Source: Eubacterium sp. UBA5416
GTDB lineage: Bacteria > Bacillota > Clostridia > Lachnospirales > Lachnospiraceae
Length of the DNA stretch: 34,723 nt
Assembly (NCBI GenBank): GCA_002409525.1
Contig: DHNM01000050.1
Span: 63,564-98,286, forward strand
Direction of reading: 5' to 3'
Of the stretch, positions 24,997 to 33,023 are shown piece by piece. Position 1 is the stretch's first letter. Each line of letters begins with the position of its first letter. The notes under the pieces are model-generated. The model did no database searches. It saw only the letters and a list, made by a program, of their open reading frames with translations, and had not been told where the DNA came from. A program made the translations under genes and the position numbers.

Positions 24997-27576
24997 ATGA
25001 AAATATCAGAAAAAATATTTGGAACTCACAGTGAGCGTGAACTAAAGCGTATCATGCCGCTGGTGGATAAAGTTGAGGCGCTGCGCACGGATATGCAGAA
25101 ACTATCTGATGAAGAGCTGCGCGCGAATACAAAAAATTTCAAGGAACGTCTGTCCAAAGGGGAAACCTTGGACGACATCCTTGTTGAGGCATATGCAACG
25201 GTGCGTGAAGCAGCCAGGCGTGTCCTCCATATGGAACCTTACAGAGTACAGATCATGGGTGGAATCATCCTGCATCAGGGACGTATCGCTGAGATGAAAA
25301 CCGGAGAAGGGAAGACGCTGGTTTCTACACTTCCCGCCTATTTGAACGCACTTACAGGGCGTGGCGTCATGATCGTAACGGTTAATGATTACCTGGCCAA
25401 GAGGGATGCCGAGTGGATGGGAAAAGTTCATGAATTCCTGGGCCTTACGGTCGGAGTTGTACTAAATCCCATGAACAATGATGAGCGCCGCGCTGCCTAT
25501 GGCTGCGATATTACTTATATTACAAATAATGAGCTTGGATTCGACTACCTGCGTGATAACATGGTCATTTATAAGGAACAGCTAGTACAGAGAGGGTTGT
25601 ATTATGCGATCATCGATGAGGTTGACTCAGTATTGATTGATGAGGCCAGAACACCGCTTATCATATCGGGGCAGAGCGGAAAGTCCACCAAACTGTATGA
25701 GACCTGTGATATCCTTGCCCAGCAGCTGGAACGTGGTGAAGCCAGCGGCGAGATGACAAAGATGACAGCGATTATGGGTGAGGAGATCGAAGAGACCGGA
25801 GATTTCATTGTCAACGAAAAAGACAAGGTTGTGACACTGACAGAAGACGGAATCAAGAAAGTTGAGAATTTCTTCCATCTGGAAAATCTGTCGGATCCTG
25901 AGAACATGGAGATCCAGCATAATATTATCTTAGCTCTCCGCGCACATAATCTGATGTTCCGCGACAAAGACTACGTAGTGAAAGACGACGAGGTTCTGAT
26001 TGTCGATGAGTTTACAGGACGTATTATGCCGGGACGCCGCTATTCAGACGGCCTGCATCAGGCAATTGAGGCAAAAGAGCACGTGAAAGTCAGGAGAGAG
26101 AGCAAAACTCTTGCGACAATCACATTCCAGAACTTCTTTAATAAGTTTGAGAAAAGATCCGGTATGACCGGTACCGCTCTCACTGAGGAGCAGGAGTTCC
26201 GTGACATTTACGGAATGGATGTTATTGAGATTCCTACCAATGAGCCGATGATCCGAGTGGATAACGATGATGCTGTTTACATGACAAAGAAAGAAAAGTT
26301 CCATGCTGTTGTGGAGGAAATCAAGGAATCCCATGCGAAGAATCAGCCGGTTCTTGTCGGCACGGTGACGATCGAGACCTCTGAGCTGATCAGTAGAATG
26401 CTGAAAAAGGAAAGAATCAAACATCAGGTTCTGAATGCCAAATTCCATGAACTTGAGGCAGAAATCGTATCGCATGCCGGTGAGGCGGGAACCGTTACGA
26501 TTGCTACTAACATGGCAGGCCGTGGTACAGATATTAAACTGGACGATGATGCCAGAGCGGCCGGAGGACTTAAAATCATCGGAACAGAGCGTCATGAGTC
26601 AAGACGTATCGATAACCAGCTGCGCGGCCGTTCCGGACGTCAGGGTGATCCGGGCGAATCCAGATTCTATATTTCGCTGGAGGATGATCTGATGCGTCTG
26701 TTCGGGTCTGAAAAGCTGATGGGTGTATTCAAATCGCTTGGTGTTGCCGAGAACGAACAGATTGAACATAAGATGCTCTCCTCCGCAATTGAGAAAGCAC
26801 AGAAAAAGATTGAGGCGAATAACTATGGAATTCGAAAAAATCTCCTTGATTATGATCAGGTAAATAATGAACAGAGAGAGATCATCTATAAAGAAAGAAG
26901 CCGTGTACTGGATGGCGAAAACATGCGTGACTCGATACTCAAGATGGCTTATGATACTATTGATGATACAGTGGACATGTTCATTGGAGAAAATGCAGAT
27001 CCCCAGAAATGGGATCTGGGAGAACTGAATGCTTTTCTGATCCCAATCATCCCTGTGGAGCCGCTGAAAAGCGAAGATGTTGTAAAGATGAAAAAGGATG
27101 AGCTGAAGCAGAAGATTAAAGAAGAAGCTGTCAAGGTATATGAAGAGAAAGAAAACCAGTTTCCGCAGGAGGAGCAGATCCGTGAATTGGAACGTGTCAT
27201 CCTTTTGAAGGTTATTGACCAAAAGTGGATGGGTCATATTGACGACATGGACCAGCTGCGCCAGGGAATCGGTCTTCAGGCTTATGGACAGCGTGATCCA
27301 AGAGTCGAATATAAGATGAGTGCCTATGATATGTTCAATGAGATGATTTCCGCTATTCAGCAGGACACCCTGCGGCTGCTTTATCATATTCGTGTAGAAG
27401 AAAAGGTAGAGAGGGAACAGGTAGCAAAGGTAACGGGGACCAATAAAGAGGGGGAAAGTCCCAAGCAGACTTATCAGCGTTCCGGAAAGAAAATCTATCC
27501 AAATGATCCATGCCCGTGTGGAAGCGGTTTGAAATATAAACAGTGTCATGGAAAAAAAGATGCAATGAGGGCGTAA
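24997..27576 (+). CDS. secA: Preprotein translocase ATPase SecA
   Basis: This is the cytoplasmic motor ATPase that pushes secretory preproteins through SecYEG. The 859-residue length is normal for Firmicutes. Walker A is MKTGEGKTLV with Lys106, and the DEAD-like Walker B region reads DEVDSVLIDEARTPLI. The helicase-like second nucleotide domain has TNMAGRGTDI and QLRGRSGRQGDPG. The C-terminal zinc and SecB-binding motif is complete: CPCGSGLKYKQCHGK. The ATG at 24997 follows TAGGAGTG. No terminator was seen between secA and the prfB promoter region. Confidence 0.98.
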   Translation: MKISEKIFGTHSERELKRIMPLVDKVEALRTDMQKLSDEELRANTKNFKERLSKGETLDDILVEAYATVREAARRVLHMEPYRVQIMGGIILHQGRIAEMKTGEGKTLVSTLPAYLNALTGRGVMIVTVNDYLAKRDAEWMGKVHEFLGLTVGVVLNPMNNDERRAAYGCDITYITNNELGFDYLRDNMVIYKEQLVQRGLYYAIIDEVDSVLIDEARTPLIISGQSGKSTKLYETCDILAQQLERGEASGEMTKMTAIMGEEIEETGDFIVNEKDKVVTLTEDGIKKVENFFHLENLSDPENMEIQHNIILALRAHNLMFRDKDYVVKDDEVLIVDEFTGRIMPGRRYSDGLHQAIEAKEHVKVRRESKTLATITFQNFFNKFEKRSGMTGTALTEEQEFRDIYGMDVIEIPTNEPMIRVDNDDAVYMTKKEKFHAVVEEIKESHAKNQPVLVGTVTIETSELISRMLKKERIKHQVLNAKFHELEAEIVSHAGEAGTVTIATNMAGRGTDIKLDDDARAAGGLKIIGTERHESRRIDNQLRGRSGRQGDPGESRFYISLEDDLMRLFGSEKLMGVFKSLGVAENEQIEHKMLSSAIEKAQKKIEANNYGIRKNLLDYDQVNNEQREIIYKERSRVLDGENMRDSILKMAYDTIDDTVDMFIGENADPQKWDLGELNAFLIPIIPVEPLKSEDVVKMKKDELKQKIKEEAVKVYEEKENQFPQEEQIRELERVILLKVIDQKWMGHIDDMDQLRQGIGLQAYGQRDPRVEYKMSAYDMFNEMISAIQQDTLRLLYHIRVEEKVEREQVAKVTGTNKEGESPKQTYQRSGKKIYPNDPCPCGSGLKYKQCHGKKDAMRA

Positions 27577-27614
27577 ATGTAAGCCTGTCATAAATCAATG
27601 GACTGCATACTTGC

Positions 27615-27643
27615 TTGTGTAGATCGTATTTTTCATGTATACT
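27615..27643 (+). promoter_or_regulatory. Candidate promoter of prfB
   Basis: TTGTGT (27615-27620) and TATACT (27638-27643) are separated by 17 bp. A short G-rich/C-rich hairpin (TGAGGGGG with CCCCTTCA, about 27658-27690) lies in the leader without a T-run. Confidence 0.5.
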
Positions 27644-27726
27644 AGAGTAGCACGAAGTGAGGGGGGCAGAATCCCTTTTGACCCCTTCATCATTATATAA
27701 AATAACATCAGAAAGAGGTGAAGCAA

Positions 27727-28837
27727 ATGGTTGAATTAGATCAGTTTAAGAATGAACTGAGTTCCTTTGAGGAACCATTGGTGGAAGTGAGGGATTCACT
27801 TTGACCTCGCTAACAAAGAGCAGAGGATTGAAGAACTAGAAAGAAAGATGGAAGAACCCGGTTTCTGGGATAATCCCGATAAGGCTCAGGAAATGATGAA
27901 AGAGCTGGGAAGTCTCAAAGAAGACAGGGACACCTATCATAAACTTGTCGAAGCCAGGGAAGATATAGAAACCCTGATTGAGATGGGATACGAGGAAAAT
28001 GATGCCGGCGTAATACCGGACATTGAAGAAATGCTTTCCGCATTTAAGAAGAATTTTGAGGATTTGCGTATTAAGACCTTACTGTCCGGCAAATACGATG
28101 AAGTGAATGCGATTGTGAAATTAAATGCCGGGGCAGGCGGAACAGAAGCCATGGACTGGTGCTCGATGCTTTACCGCATGTATACACGCTGGGCAGAAAA
28201 AAAAGACTTTACGGTAGAAGAACTGGATTTCCTGGAAGGTGAAGAGGCGGGAATTAAATCGATCACATTTCAGGTAAATGGTAAAAATGCATATGGACTG
28301 TTGAAATCCGAGAAAGGTGTGCATAGACTGGTAAGAATCTCCCCGTTTAATGCAAACGGAAAACGCCAGACATCTTTTGTATCATGCGATGTGATGCCTG
28401 ATATCAAAGGCGACATTAATGTAGAGATAAAGGATGAGGATATTCGTGTTGATACGTATCGCTCAAGCGGTGCCGGCGGACAGCATATTAATAAGACATC
28501 ATCTGCGATCCGAATCACTCATTTTCCTACGGGAATTGTGGTGACATGTCAGAATGAGCGTTCACAGCATATGAACAAAGATAAGGCGATGCAGATGCTG
28601 AAGGCAAAACTGTATCTGAAAAAAGAGCAGGAGCAGGAAGAAAAACTGTCAGGAATCCGCGGTAAAGTGACGGATATCGCCTGGGGAAACCAGATTCGTT
28701 CCTATGTCATACAGCCATACACGATGGTGAAAGACCACCGGACGAATGAAGAAACTGCACAGGTAAACGCTGTACTGGACGGAGATATTGATCTGTTTAT
28801 TAATGCGTATCTGAAATGGACCGCATTGAAGAAGTAG
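27727..28837 (+). CDS. prfB: Peptide chain release factor 2, programmed +1 frameshift
   Basis: RF2 ends translation at UGA and UAA codons. The gene is read in two frames: 27727-27801 (25 codons, beginning MVELDQF) stops at an in-frame TGA (27802-27804). The ribosome then slips +1 on CTT-T and continues with GAC from 27803 to 28837, giving about 369 residues. The slip site is the conserved CTTTGAC, with an upstream AGGGA (27790-27794) acting as the internal Shine-Dalgarno-like stimulator. The mechanism is autoregulatory: low RF2 favours the shift. The GAGGQH loop (GGQ for peptidyl hydrolysis) and the codon-recognition motif SPF (in RISPFNANGKRQTSF) are both present. GAGGTGA precedes the ATG. 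It is not a broken gene. The GH13 gene follows after 29 bp. Confidence 0.97.
27790..27805 (+). promoter_or_regulatory. RF2 recoding site
   Basis: AGGGA is followed five bases later by CTTTGAC, the conserved prfB +1 frameshift cassette. The stop being decoded is UGA, the codon RF2 itself reads. Confidence 0.93.
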
Positions 28838-28866
28838 GTACCAACATGACAATGGAGGTGACATTG

Positions 28867-30522
28867 ATGAATAAAGCATGGTGGAAAGAAGCTGTTGTAT
28901 ATCAGATTTATCCGAGAAGCTTTATGGACAGTGACGGAGACGGCATTGGAGATCTGAAAGGGATTACAAGCCGTCTGGATTATCTGGAAACTCTGGGAGT
29001 TGACGTGATCTGGCTGTCACCGGTCTATAAATCCCCCAATGACGACAATGGATATGACATCAGTGATTACCGTGATATTATGGATGAATTCGGAAGTATG
29101 GCCGATTTTGATGAAATGCTCAAAGAGGCACACAGCCGAGGCATCCGTATTGTGATGGACCTCGTGGTAAACCACACATCAGATGAACACAAATGGTTTG
29201 TGGAGAGCCGTAAAGGAAAAGATAATCCGTACAGGGACTACTATATCTGGAAAAATCCGAAAGAAGATGGGAGTACTCCGAATAACTGGGGTTCATGTTT
29301 CGGAGGTTCTGCGTGGGAGTATGATAAAAACACCGACATGTATTATCTTCATTTATTTTCAAAAAAGCAGCCGGATTTAAACTGGGAAAATGAAAGGTTA
29401 AGAAAAGCAATTTATGATATGATGAAATTTTGGCTTGATAAGGGGATTGATGGCTTTAGAATGGATGTAATAAATTTCATTTCAAAGGATCAAGATTTTC
29501 CTGATGATAAAATGGGCGGATCTAAATATTATTCAAATGGGCCAAGAGTCCATGAATTTTTAAAGGAAATGAATCATGAAGTGCTTTCAAAATATGACAT
29601 AATGACTGTAGGAGAAACTCCCTCTGTAACTCCAGAAATTGCAGGAGATTATGTGGATGAAAGCAGGAAAGAGCTTAATATGATATTTCAGTTTGAGCTT
29701 ATGGGAATAGATGAAGGCAAAGGCGGCAAAGGGGACGTAATTCCTTGGAAGGCAAAAGATTTTAAAAATGTATTAATTAAGTGGCAGGAAGCATTAAAGG
29801 ATAAAGGATGGAATTCCCTTTATATGAATAATCATGATCAGCCAAGAATGGTTTCACGTTTTGGAGATGACAAAAATTTTAGAGTAGAATCTGCAAAAAT
29901 GCTTGCTACAGTTTTGCATACACTAAAGGGAACACCATATATTTATCAAGGTGAAGAAATTGGAATGACAAATGTAAGCTTTGATAGTATAGAGGACTAT
30001 AATGACATTGAAACTCTTAATGCATACCATGAAAAATTAAATGAAGGGATACCTAAAGAAACACTTATGGAAGCTGTTCATAAGTCCAGCAGGGATAATG
30101 CAAGGACTCCAATGCAGTGGGATGATACTTTAAATGCTGGTTTTTCTAAACATGACCCTTGGTTAAAAGTGAATCCTAATTATAAAGATATAAATGTTGC
30201 AAAAGCTCTTAAAGATCCAAATTCAATTTTTTATTATTATAAAAAGCTTATTAAAATGAGAAAAGAGTATAAATCTATTGTATATGGGGATTTTAAGGCT
30301 TTTGAAGTATGTGAAAATGTATTTTCTTATATGCGAACATTAGGTGATGAAAGACTTTTTGTAGTTATTAATTTAAAAGGAAATAATGAGAAGTTTATAC
30401 TTCCAAACGGAATAAAATATAATAAGGCAGAAGTTATATTGAGTAACTATGATGATGAAAATAAAGATATAAGCAATATCGCTTTAAAACCTTATGAAGC
30501 TATAGTTTATAAACTTTTATAA
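28867..30522 (+). CDS. GH13 oligo-1,6-/alpha-glucosidase, compositionally hybrid
   Basis: This is a cytoplasmic alpha-glucosidase of the MalL/oligo-1,6-glucosidase type that releases glucose from short alpha-glucans. I chose ATG 28867, six bases after GGAGGTG. The 551-residue length is normal. All four GH13 regions are present: DLVVNHTSDEH (I), GFRMDVINF (II, nucleophile Asp), TVGETP (III, acid/base Glu) and NNHDQPRM (IV). The Val after the nucleophile Asp is the residue linked to alpha-1,6 specificity in this family. The 5' part is about 45% GC with CTG/CGT-type codons. From about 29341 it is about 31% GC with TTA/AGA/AAA codons, yet the frame is unbroken. The two halves therefore seem to come from different sources, by recombination or assembly error. 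Confidence 0.9.
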   Translation: MNKAWWKEAVVYQIYPRSFMDSDGDGIGDLKGITSRLDYLETLGVDVIWLSPVYKSPNDDNGYDISDYRDIMDEFGSMADFDEMLKEAHSRGIRIVMDLVVNHTSDEHKWFVESRKGKDNPYRDYYIWKNPKEDGSTPNNWGSCFGGSAWEYDKNTDMYYLHLFSKKQPDLNWENERLRKAIYDMMKFWLDKGIDGFRMDVINFISKDQDFPDDKMGGSKYYSNGPRVHEFLKEMNHEVLSKYDIMTVGETPSVTPEIAGDYVDESRKELNMIFQFELMGIDEGKGGKGDVIPWKAKDFKNVLIKWQEALKDKGWNSLYMNNHDQPRMVSRFGDDKNFRVESAKMLATVLHTLKGTPYIYQGEEIGMTNVSFDSIEDYNDIETLNAYHEKLNEGIPKETLMEAVHKSSRDNARTPMQWDDTLNAGFSKHDPWLKVNPNYKDINVAKALKDPNSIFYYYKKLIKMRKEYKSIVYGDFKAFEVCENVFSYMRTLGDERLFVVINLKGNNEKFILPNGIKYNKAEVILSNYDDENKDISNIALKPYEAIVYKLL

Positions 30523-30579
30523 CTACACAAATTAACAGCAAGTAAAGTTTAAAGAGAGAATTGAGGCTATTGCATTGAT

Positions 30580-30644
30580 ATGCTCCCTTATAGGTAGACA
30601 AGTTAAATAATAAAAACTTGCTTGCTTGAAAGGGAGCATTTTTT
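30580..30644 (+). terminator. Long hairpin terminator after the GH13 gene
   Basis: ATGCTCCCTT (30580-30589) pairs perfectly with AAGGGAGCAT (30630-30639), with further imperfect pairing inside (GTAGACAAGTT against AACTTGCTTGC), followed by TTTTTT. The unusual length also leaves open an insertion-sequence end remnant. Confidence 0.75.
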
Positions 30645-30652
30645 ACCATATG

Positions 30653-31012
30653 TTAGGACGTTATACTTAAGTTTTCTTCCAAAAGCACTTTATCTATATA
30701 GTCCTCTATATCTATTTTATCTGATTCATATATTATATGCTCCATAAAATATTTTTCATCCTCACTGCAGTTTGTCATAGTCTTTTTTATTATTCCTTCA
30801 ATACTGCAGGGCTGGATTTTCCACTTACTTTTATAATTTTTCTTATCTTTTGGATTTTTATATTTGTGCTCTTTAAAATCATCAAAGTCGTAAATAAGCT
30901 TGCCCTTTTTCTTTAAAAATATTACAAGCCTTGTTCCTGTATACTCCATATCTTCATTATTATACTGCCTAATAATATGAATATGATTTCTTCTTCTATT
31001 ACTATATACCAT
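30653..31012 (-). CDS. Unrecognised small basic protein
   Basis: I do not recognise this protein of 119 residues. I prefer the ATG at 31012 (minus), five bases after GGTGA; a TTG at 31024 would add four residues. It is rich in Lys, Asp, Asn and Ile, with a basic, mildly hydrophobic first half (NRRRNHIHIIRQYNN, then TRLVIFLKKKGK) and an acidic C-terminus. It has no signal peptide, membrane segment or obvious metal motif, with only one Cys in each of two separate places. It is AT-rich like its neighbours, stands alone, and converges with the GH13 gene across the hairpin. Coding is likely but not certain. Confidence 0.55.
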   Translation of the reverse strand: MVYSNRRRNHIHIIRQYNNEDMEYTGTRLVIFLKKKGKLIYDFDDFKEHKYKNPKDKKNYKSKWKIQPCSIEGIIKKTMTNCSEDEKYFMEHIIYESDKIDIEDYIDKVLLEENLSITS

Positions 31013-31179
31013 AAACGTCACCAACTATATTATCCTCTAAATTATATATAATTTCACCTTATCTCATATAATTTATTTATTTTCAAAACTCCATCATACA
31101 TAAGTTCCGCTTTTATAATATTACCTTTTTTATTTAACAAGCATACTATAAAAATATATTAATATTTTGAAAGAAGGTT

Positions 31180-31794
31180 ATGAAATTGTATCCTTACATG
31201 GAAAACTATTACCCATGGTGGATGATGTTTAACAATATGATTCCAGTGTATTTACCTCAGCTTAGTTATATGCTTTACAATCCTACGGCAATTAATATGT
31301 ACAGAAGTGAAAGTAAGACAACAACTGCCTCTGCTGCTATAAAAGGAGGACCTTATGCACCAGATATTAAAGGTGTAATATATTTTACTGATGTACCTAA
31401 TGGCACATGGGTATGCGTTTCAGTTATAGGTCTTCCTGATTATAAACCTGCTTCAGGAAATAATCCACCAATTGGTCCTCATGGATTTCATATCCACGAA
31501 TTTGGGAACTGCGAAGTTGGCGATCCAAATGATCCATTTAAAGCTGCTGGAGGCCACTGGAATCCTACTAATCAGCCTCACGGCAATCATGCAGGGGATT
31601 TTCCTGTTCTCTTTTCTAATCACGGGACTGCATCTATGTGCTTTTTTACCGATAAATTTAAAGTTAATGATGTAATTGGAAAATCAGTAATTATACATGA
31701 AAACCCTGATGATTATAGAACCCAGCCCGCAGGTGCTTCAGGAAGAAAGCTGGCATGCGGAGTAATCAGTAGCTCCAAAAGTCCTTCATTATAA
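31180..31794 (+). CDS. Cu/Zn superoxide dismutase family protein
   Basis: This protein is predicted to dismutate superoxide with a Cu/Zn site. The ATG at 31180 is only two bases from AGAAGG, so the in-frame TTG at 31186 is an alternative start. All ligand-type residues are visible: GFHIHEFG (two Cu His), GGHWNP (bridging His), QPHGNHAGDFP (Zn His residues and Asp) and VIIHENPDDY (last Cu His). The disulfide Cys residues (GNC and LACGVI) and the active-site Arg in ASGRKLACG are also present. The first 40 or so residues are not a signal peptide but an aromatic, Met/Pro-rich segment (MENYYPWWMMFNNMIPVYLP). Such a segment recalls spore-coat proteins, so a coat-associated enzyme is possible. Its stop codon lies in the inverted-repeat element downstream. 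Confidence 0.9.
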   Translation: MKLYPYMENYYPWWMMFNNMIPVYLPQLSYMLYNPTAINMYRSESKTTTASAAIKGGPYAPDIKGVIYFTDVPNGTWVCVSVIGLPDYKPASGNNPPIGPHGFHIHEFGNCEVGDPNDPFKAAGGHWNPTNQPHGNHAGDFPVLFSNHGTASMCFFTDKFKVNDVIGKSVIIHENPDDYRTQPAGASGRKLACGVISSSKSPSL

Positions 31795-32099
31795 AAGTGC
31801 CAGGTGGCAAGTGAACTAGTGAACGATTGTTAGAAAATGCGAAACATTTTTTATAATGTAAAATGTAGAATTGAGAATTAGTTGTAGGGAACAGTCTTGA
31901 CCGTTCCGTTGATGAACGAGCGAAATCTGGGGGATGTAACAGTGCCAACACCCAGGTGGCAATTCCATTCTATGGCATCTGCAGGGCAATCTGAATTTGG
32001 GGGGCGGAACGGTCAAGACCGCTCCCTACTAATGATTATATTATTCGTAATTCGTAATCTTCTTTTATTATGAATGATTTAAAGTGCCTGGCACTTTTA
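31792..32099. repeat. 308-bp nested inverted-repeat element between convergent genes
   Basis: The ends are a perfect 13-bp inverted repeat: TAAAAGTGCCAGG (31792-31804) and CCTGGCACTTTTA (32087-32099). Inside lies a second, 25-bp inverted repeat (31884-31908 with 32005-32029) with only two mismatches, built around GTCTTGACCGTTCCG. The first three bases at each end, TAA, are the stop codons of the SOD gene and of the GH130 gene. The right end also forms the hairpin AAAGTGCC-T-GGCACTTT (32081-32097). No open frame of note is present. It looks like a MITE-like or palindromic repeat-family element that now serves as a bidirectional end for both genes. This fills the whole gap between the two genes. 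Confidence 0.75.
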
Positions 32100-33005
32100 A
32101 AATATAACCTTATCCTTTTCAATAGCTGCAACACCTATGGTTTTATCAGCAGCCCCATAATAAACATAATATTTATCATCAATTTCGACTGCCCCGCAGC
32201 TAAATATTACATTAGGAATAAGTCCTTCTTTTTCCCAAGATAGCTCAGGCTCCAGTATAGGTTCTTTCTGCCTATGAATTACTATAGATGGATCATTTAA
32301 GTCTAAAAGTGCTGCGCCCAATCTATAGACATTATTATCATCCACAGCATGATATATAAGAAGCCATCCATCCTCTCTTTTTATAGGCGGTGCTGCAATA
32401 CCTATCTTTTTGCTTTCCCATGTGCCCTTAATTGGGGACATAATTATCTTATGATTTTTCCACTCTTTTAAATCCTCTGAGTATCCAATCCACAAGTCAG
32501 GCATCCTTCTATGAAACATTACAAAATTATTATCAATCTTTTGCGGAAGTAGTGCTGCATCCTTATTAGGTTCATCAATAAGCACTCTGTGCCCATGCCA
32601 ATTTTTTAAATCCTTTGAATAAGCAAGGCTTATCCTGAAATTGTTCCAGTCCTTCCCACCAAATCCAGTATAAAGCATATAATATGTCCCATCAATTTCA
32701 CTAATCCTTGGGTCTTCTGTCCCCCATGCCTCTTGTTCGTTTTCACTAACTATAACAGGTTCATTAAAACGCTTGAAACTTATTCCATCTTCACTAATAG
32801 CATATCCTATTGAAGATACAAATTTATGTTCTTCTTCAGGTCTGTCACTATCAAGCACAAAGCTATTATCGGATGCTCTATAAAACATATGGACAAGACC
32901 ATCCTTATATATAGCAGCTGCATTAAAAACTGCAGCTTTTTCCCAATCATTTTTTTCATTTGGCATTAAAATTGGTTTTTCTGTTAATCTTTTAAGCTTA
33001 AACAT
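32097..33005 (-). CDS. GH130 mannoside phosphorylase
   Basis: This is predicted to be a five-bladed beta-propeller glycoside phosphorylase that uses phosphate to cleave beta-mannosides and release alpha-mannose 1-phosphate. I chose the ATG at 33005, four bases after AAGGAGGG; the in-frame TTG at 33023 lies upstream of that site. The 302-residue product has the family motif WGTEDPRI with the proposed catalytic Asp, plus MFHRRMP and IYHAVDD, matching the Arg/His positions that bind phosphate in GH130. The strand repeats (DGLVHMFYRASD, DGTYYMLYTGF, DKYYVYYGAADK) are typical. Subfamily, and so linkage (beta-1,4 or beta-1,2), cannot be fixed by eye. It is the last gene of a minus-strand operon with a DUF1861-like protein and a sugar permease. 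Confidence 0.88.
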   Translation of the reverse strand: MFKLKRLTEKPILMPNEKNDWEKAAVFNAAAIYKDGLVHMFYRASDNSFVLDSDRPEEEHKFVSSIGYAISEDGISFKRFNEPVIVSENEQEAWGTEDPRISEIDGTYYMLYTGFGGKDWNNFRISLAYSKDLKNWHGHRVLIDEPNKDAALLPQKIDNNFVMFHRRMPDLWIGYSEDLKEWKNHKIIMSPIKGTWESKKIGIAAPPIKREDGWLLIYHAVDDNNVYRLGAALLDLNDPSIVIHRQKEPILEPELSWEKEGLIPNVIFSCGAVEIDDKYYVYYGAADKTIGVAAIEKDKVIF

Positions 33006-33023
33006 GTAGCCCTCCTTAAACAA

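Noticed and set aside
26599..27591. 330-codon open frame on the minus strand
   Set aside because: It is antisense to secA, which is intact with all motifs. The translation is low-complexity and unlike any family.
27658..27690. G-rich/C-rich hairpin between secA and prfB as a terminator
   Set aside because: It lies downstream of the likely prfB promoter and has no T-run. No riboswitch or T-box landmarks were recognised.
27802..27804. In-frame TGA in prfB as a nonsense mutation or sequencing error
   Set aside because: It sits in the conserved CTTTGAC recoding site with an upstream AGGG, and the reading resumes perfectly in +1.
30580..30644. Insertion-sequence end at the long hairpin
   Set aside because: The structure is fully explained as a terminator with a T6 run, and no transposase fragment or target duplication is visible.
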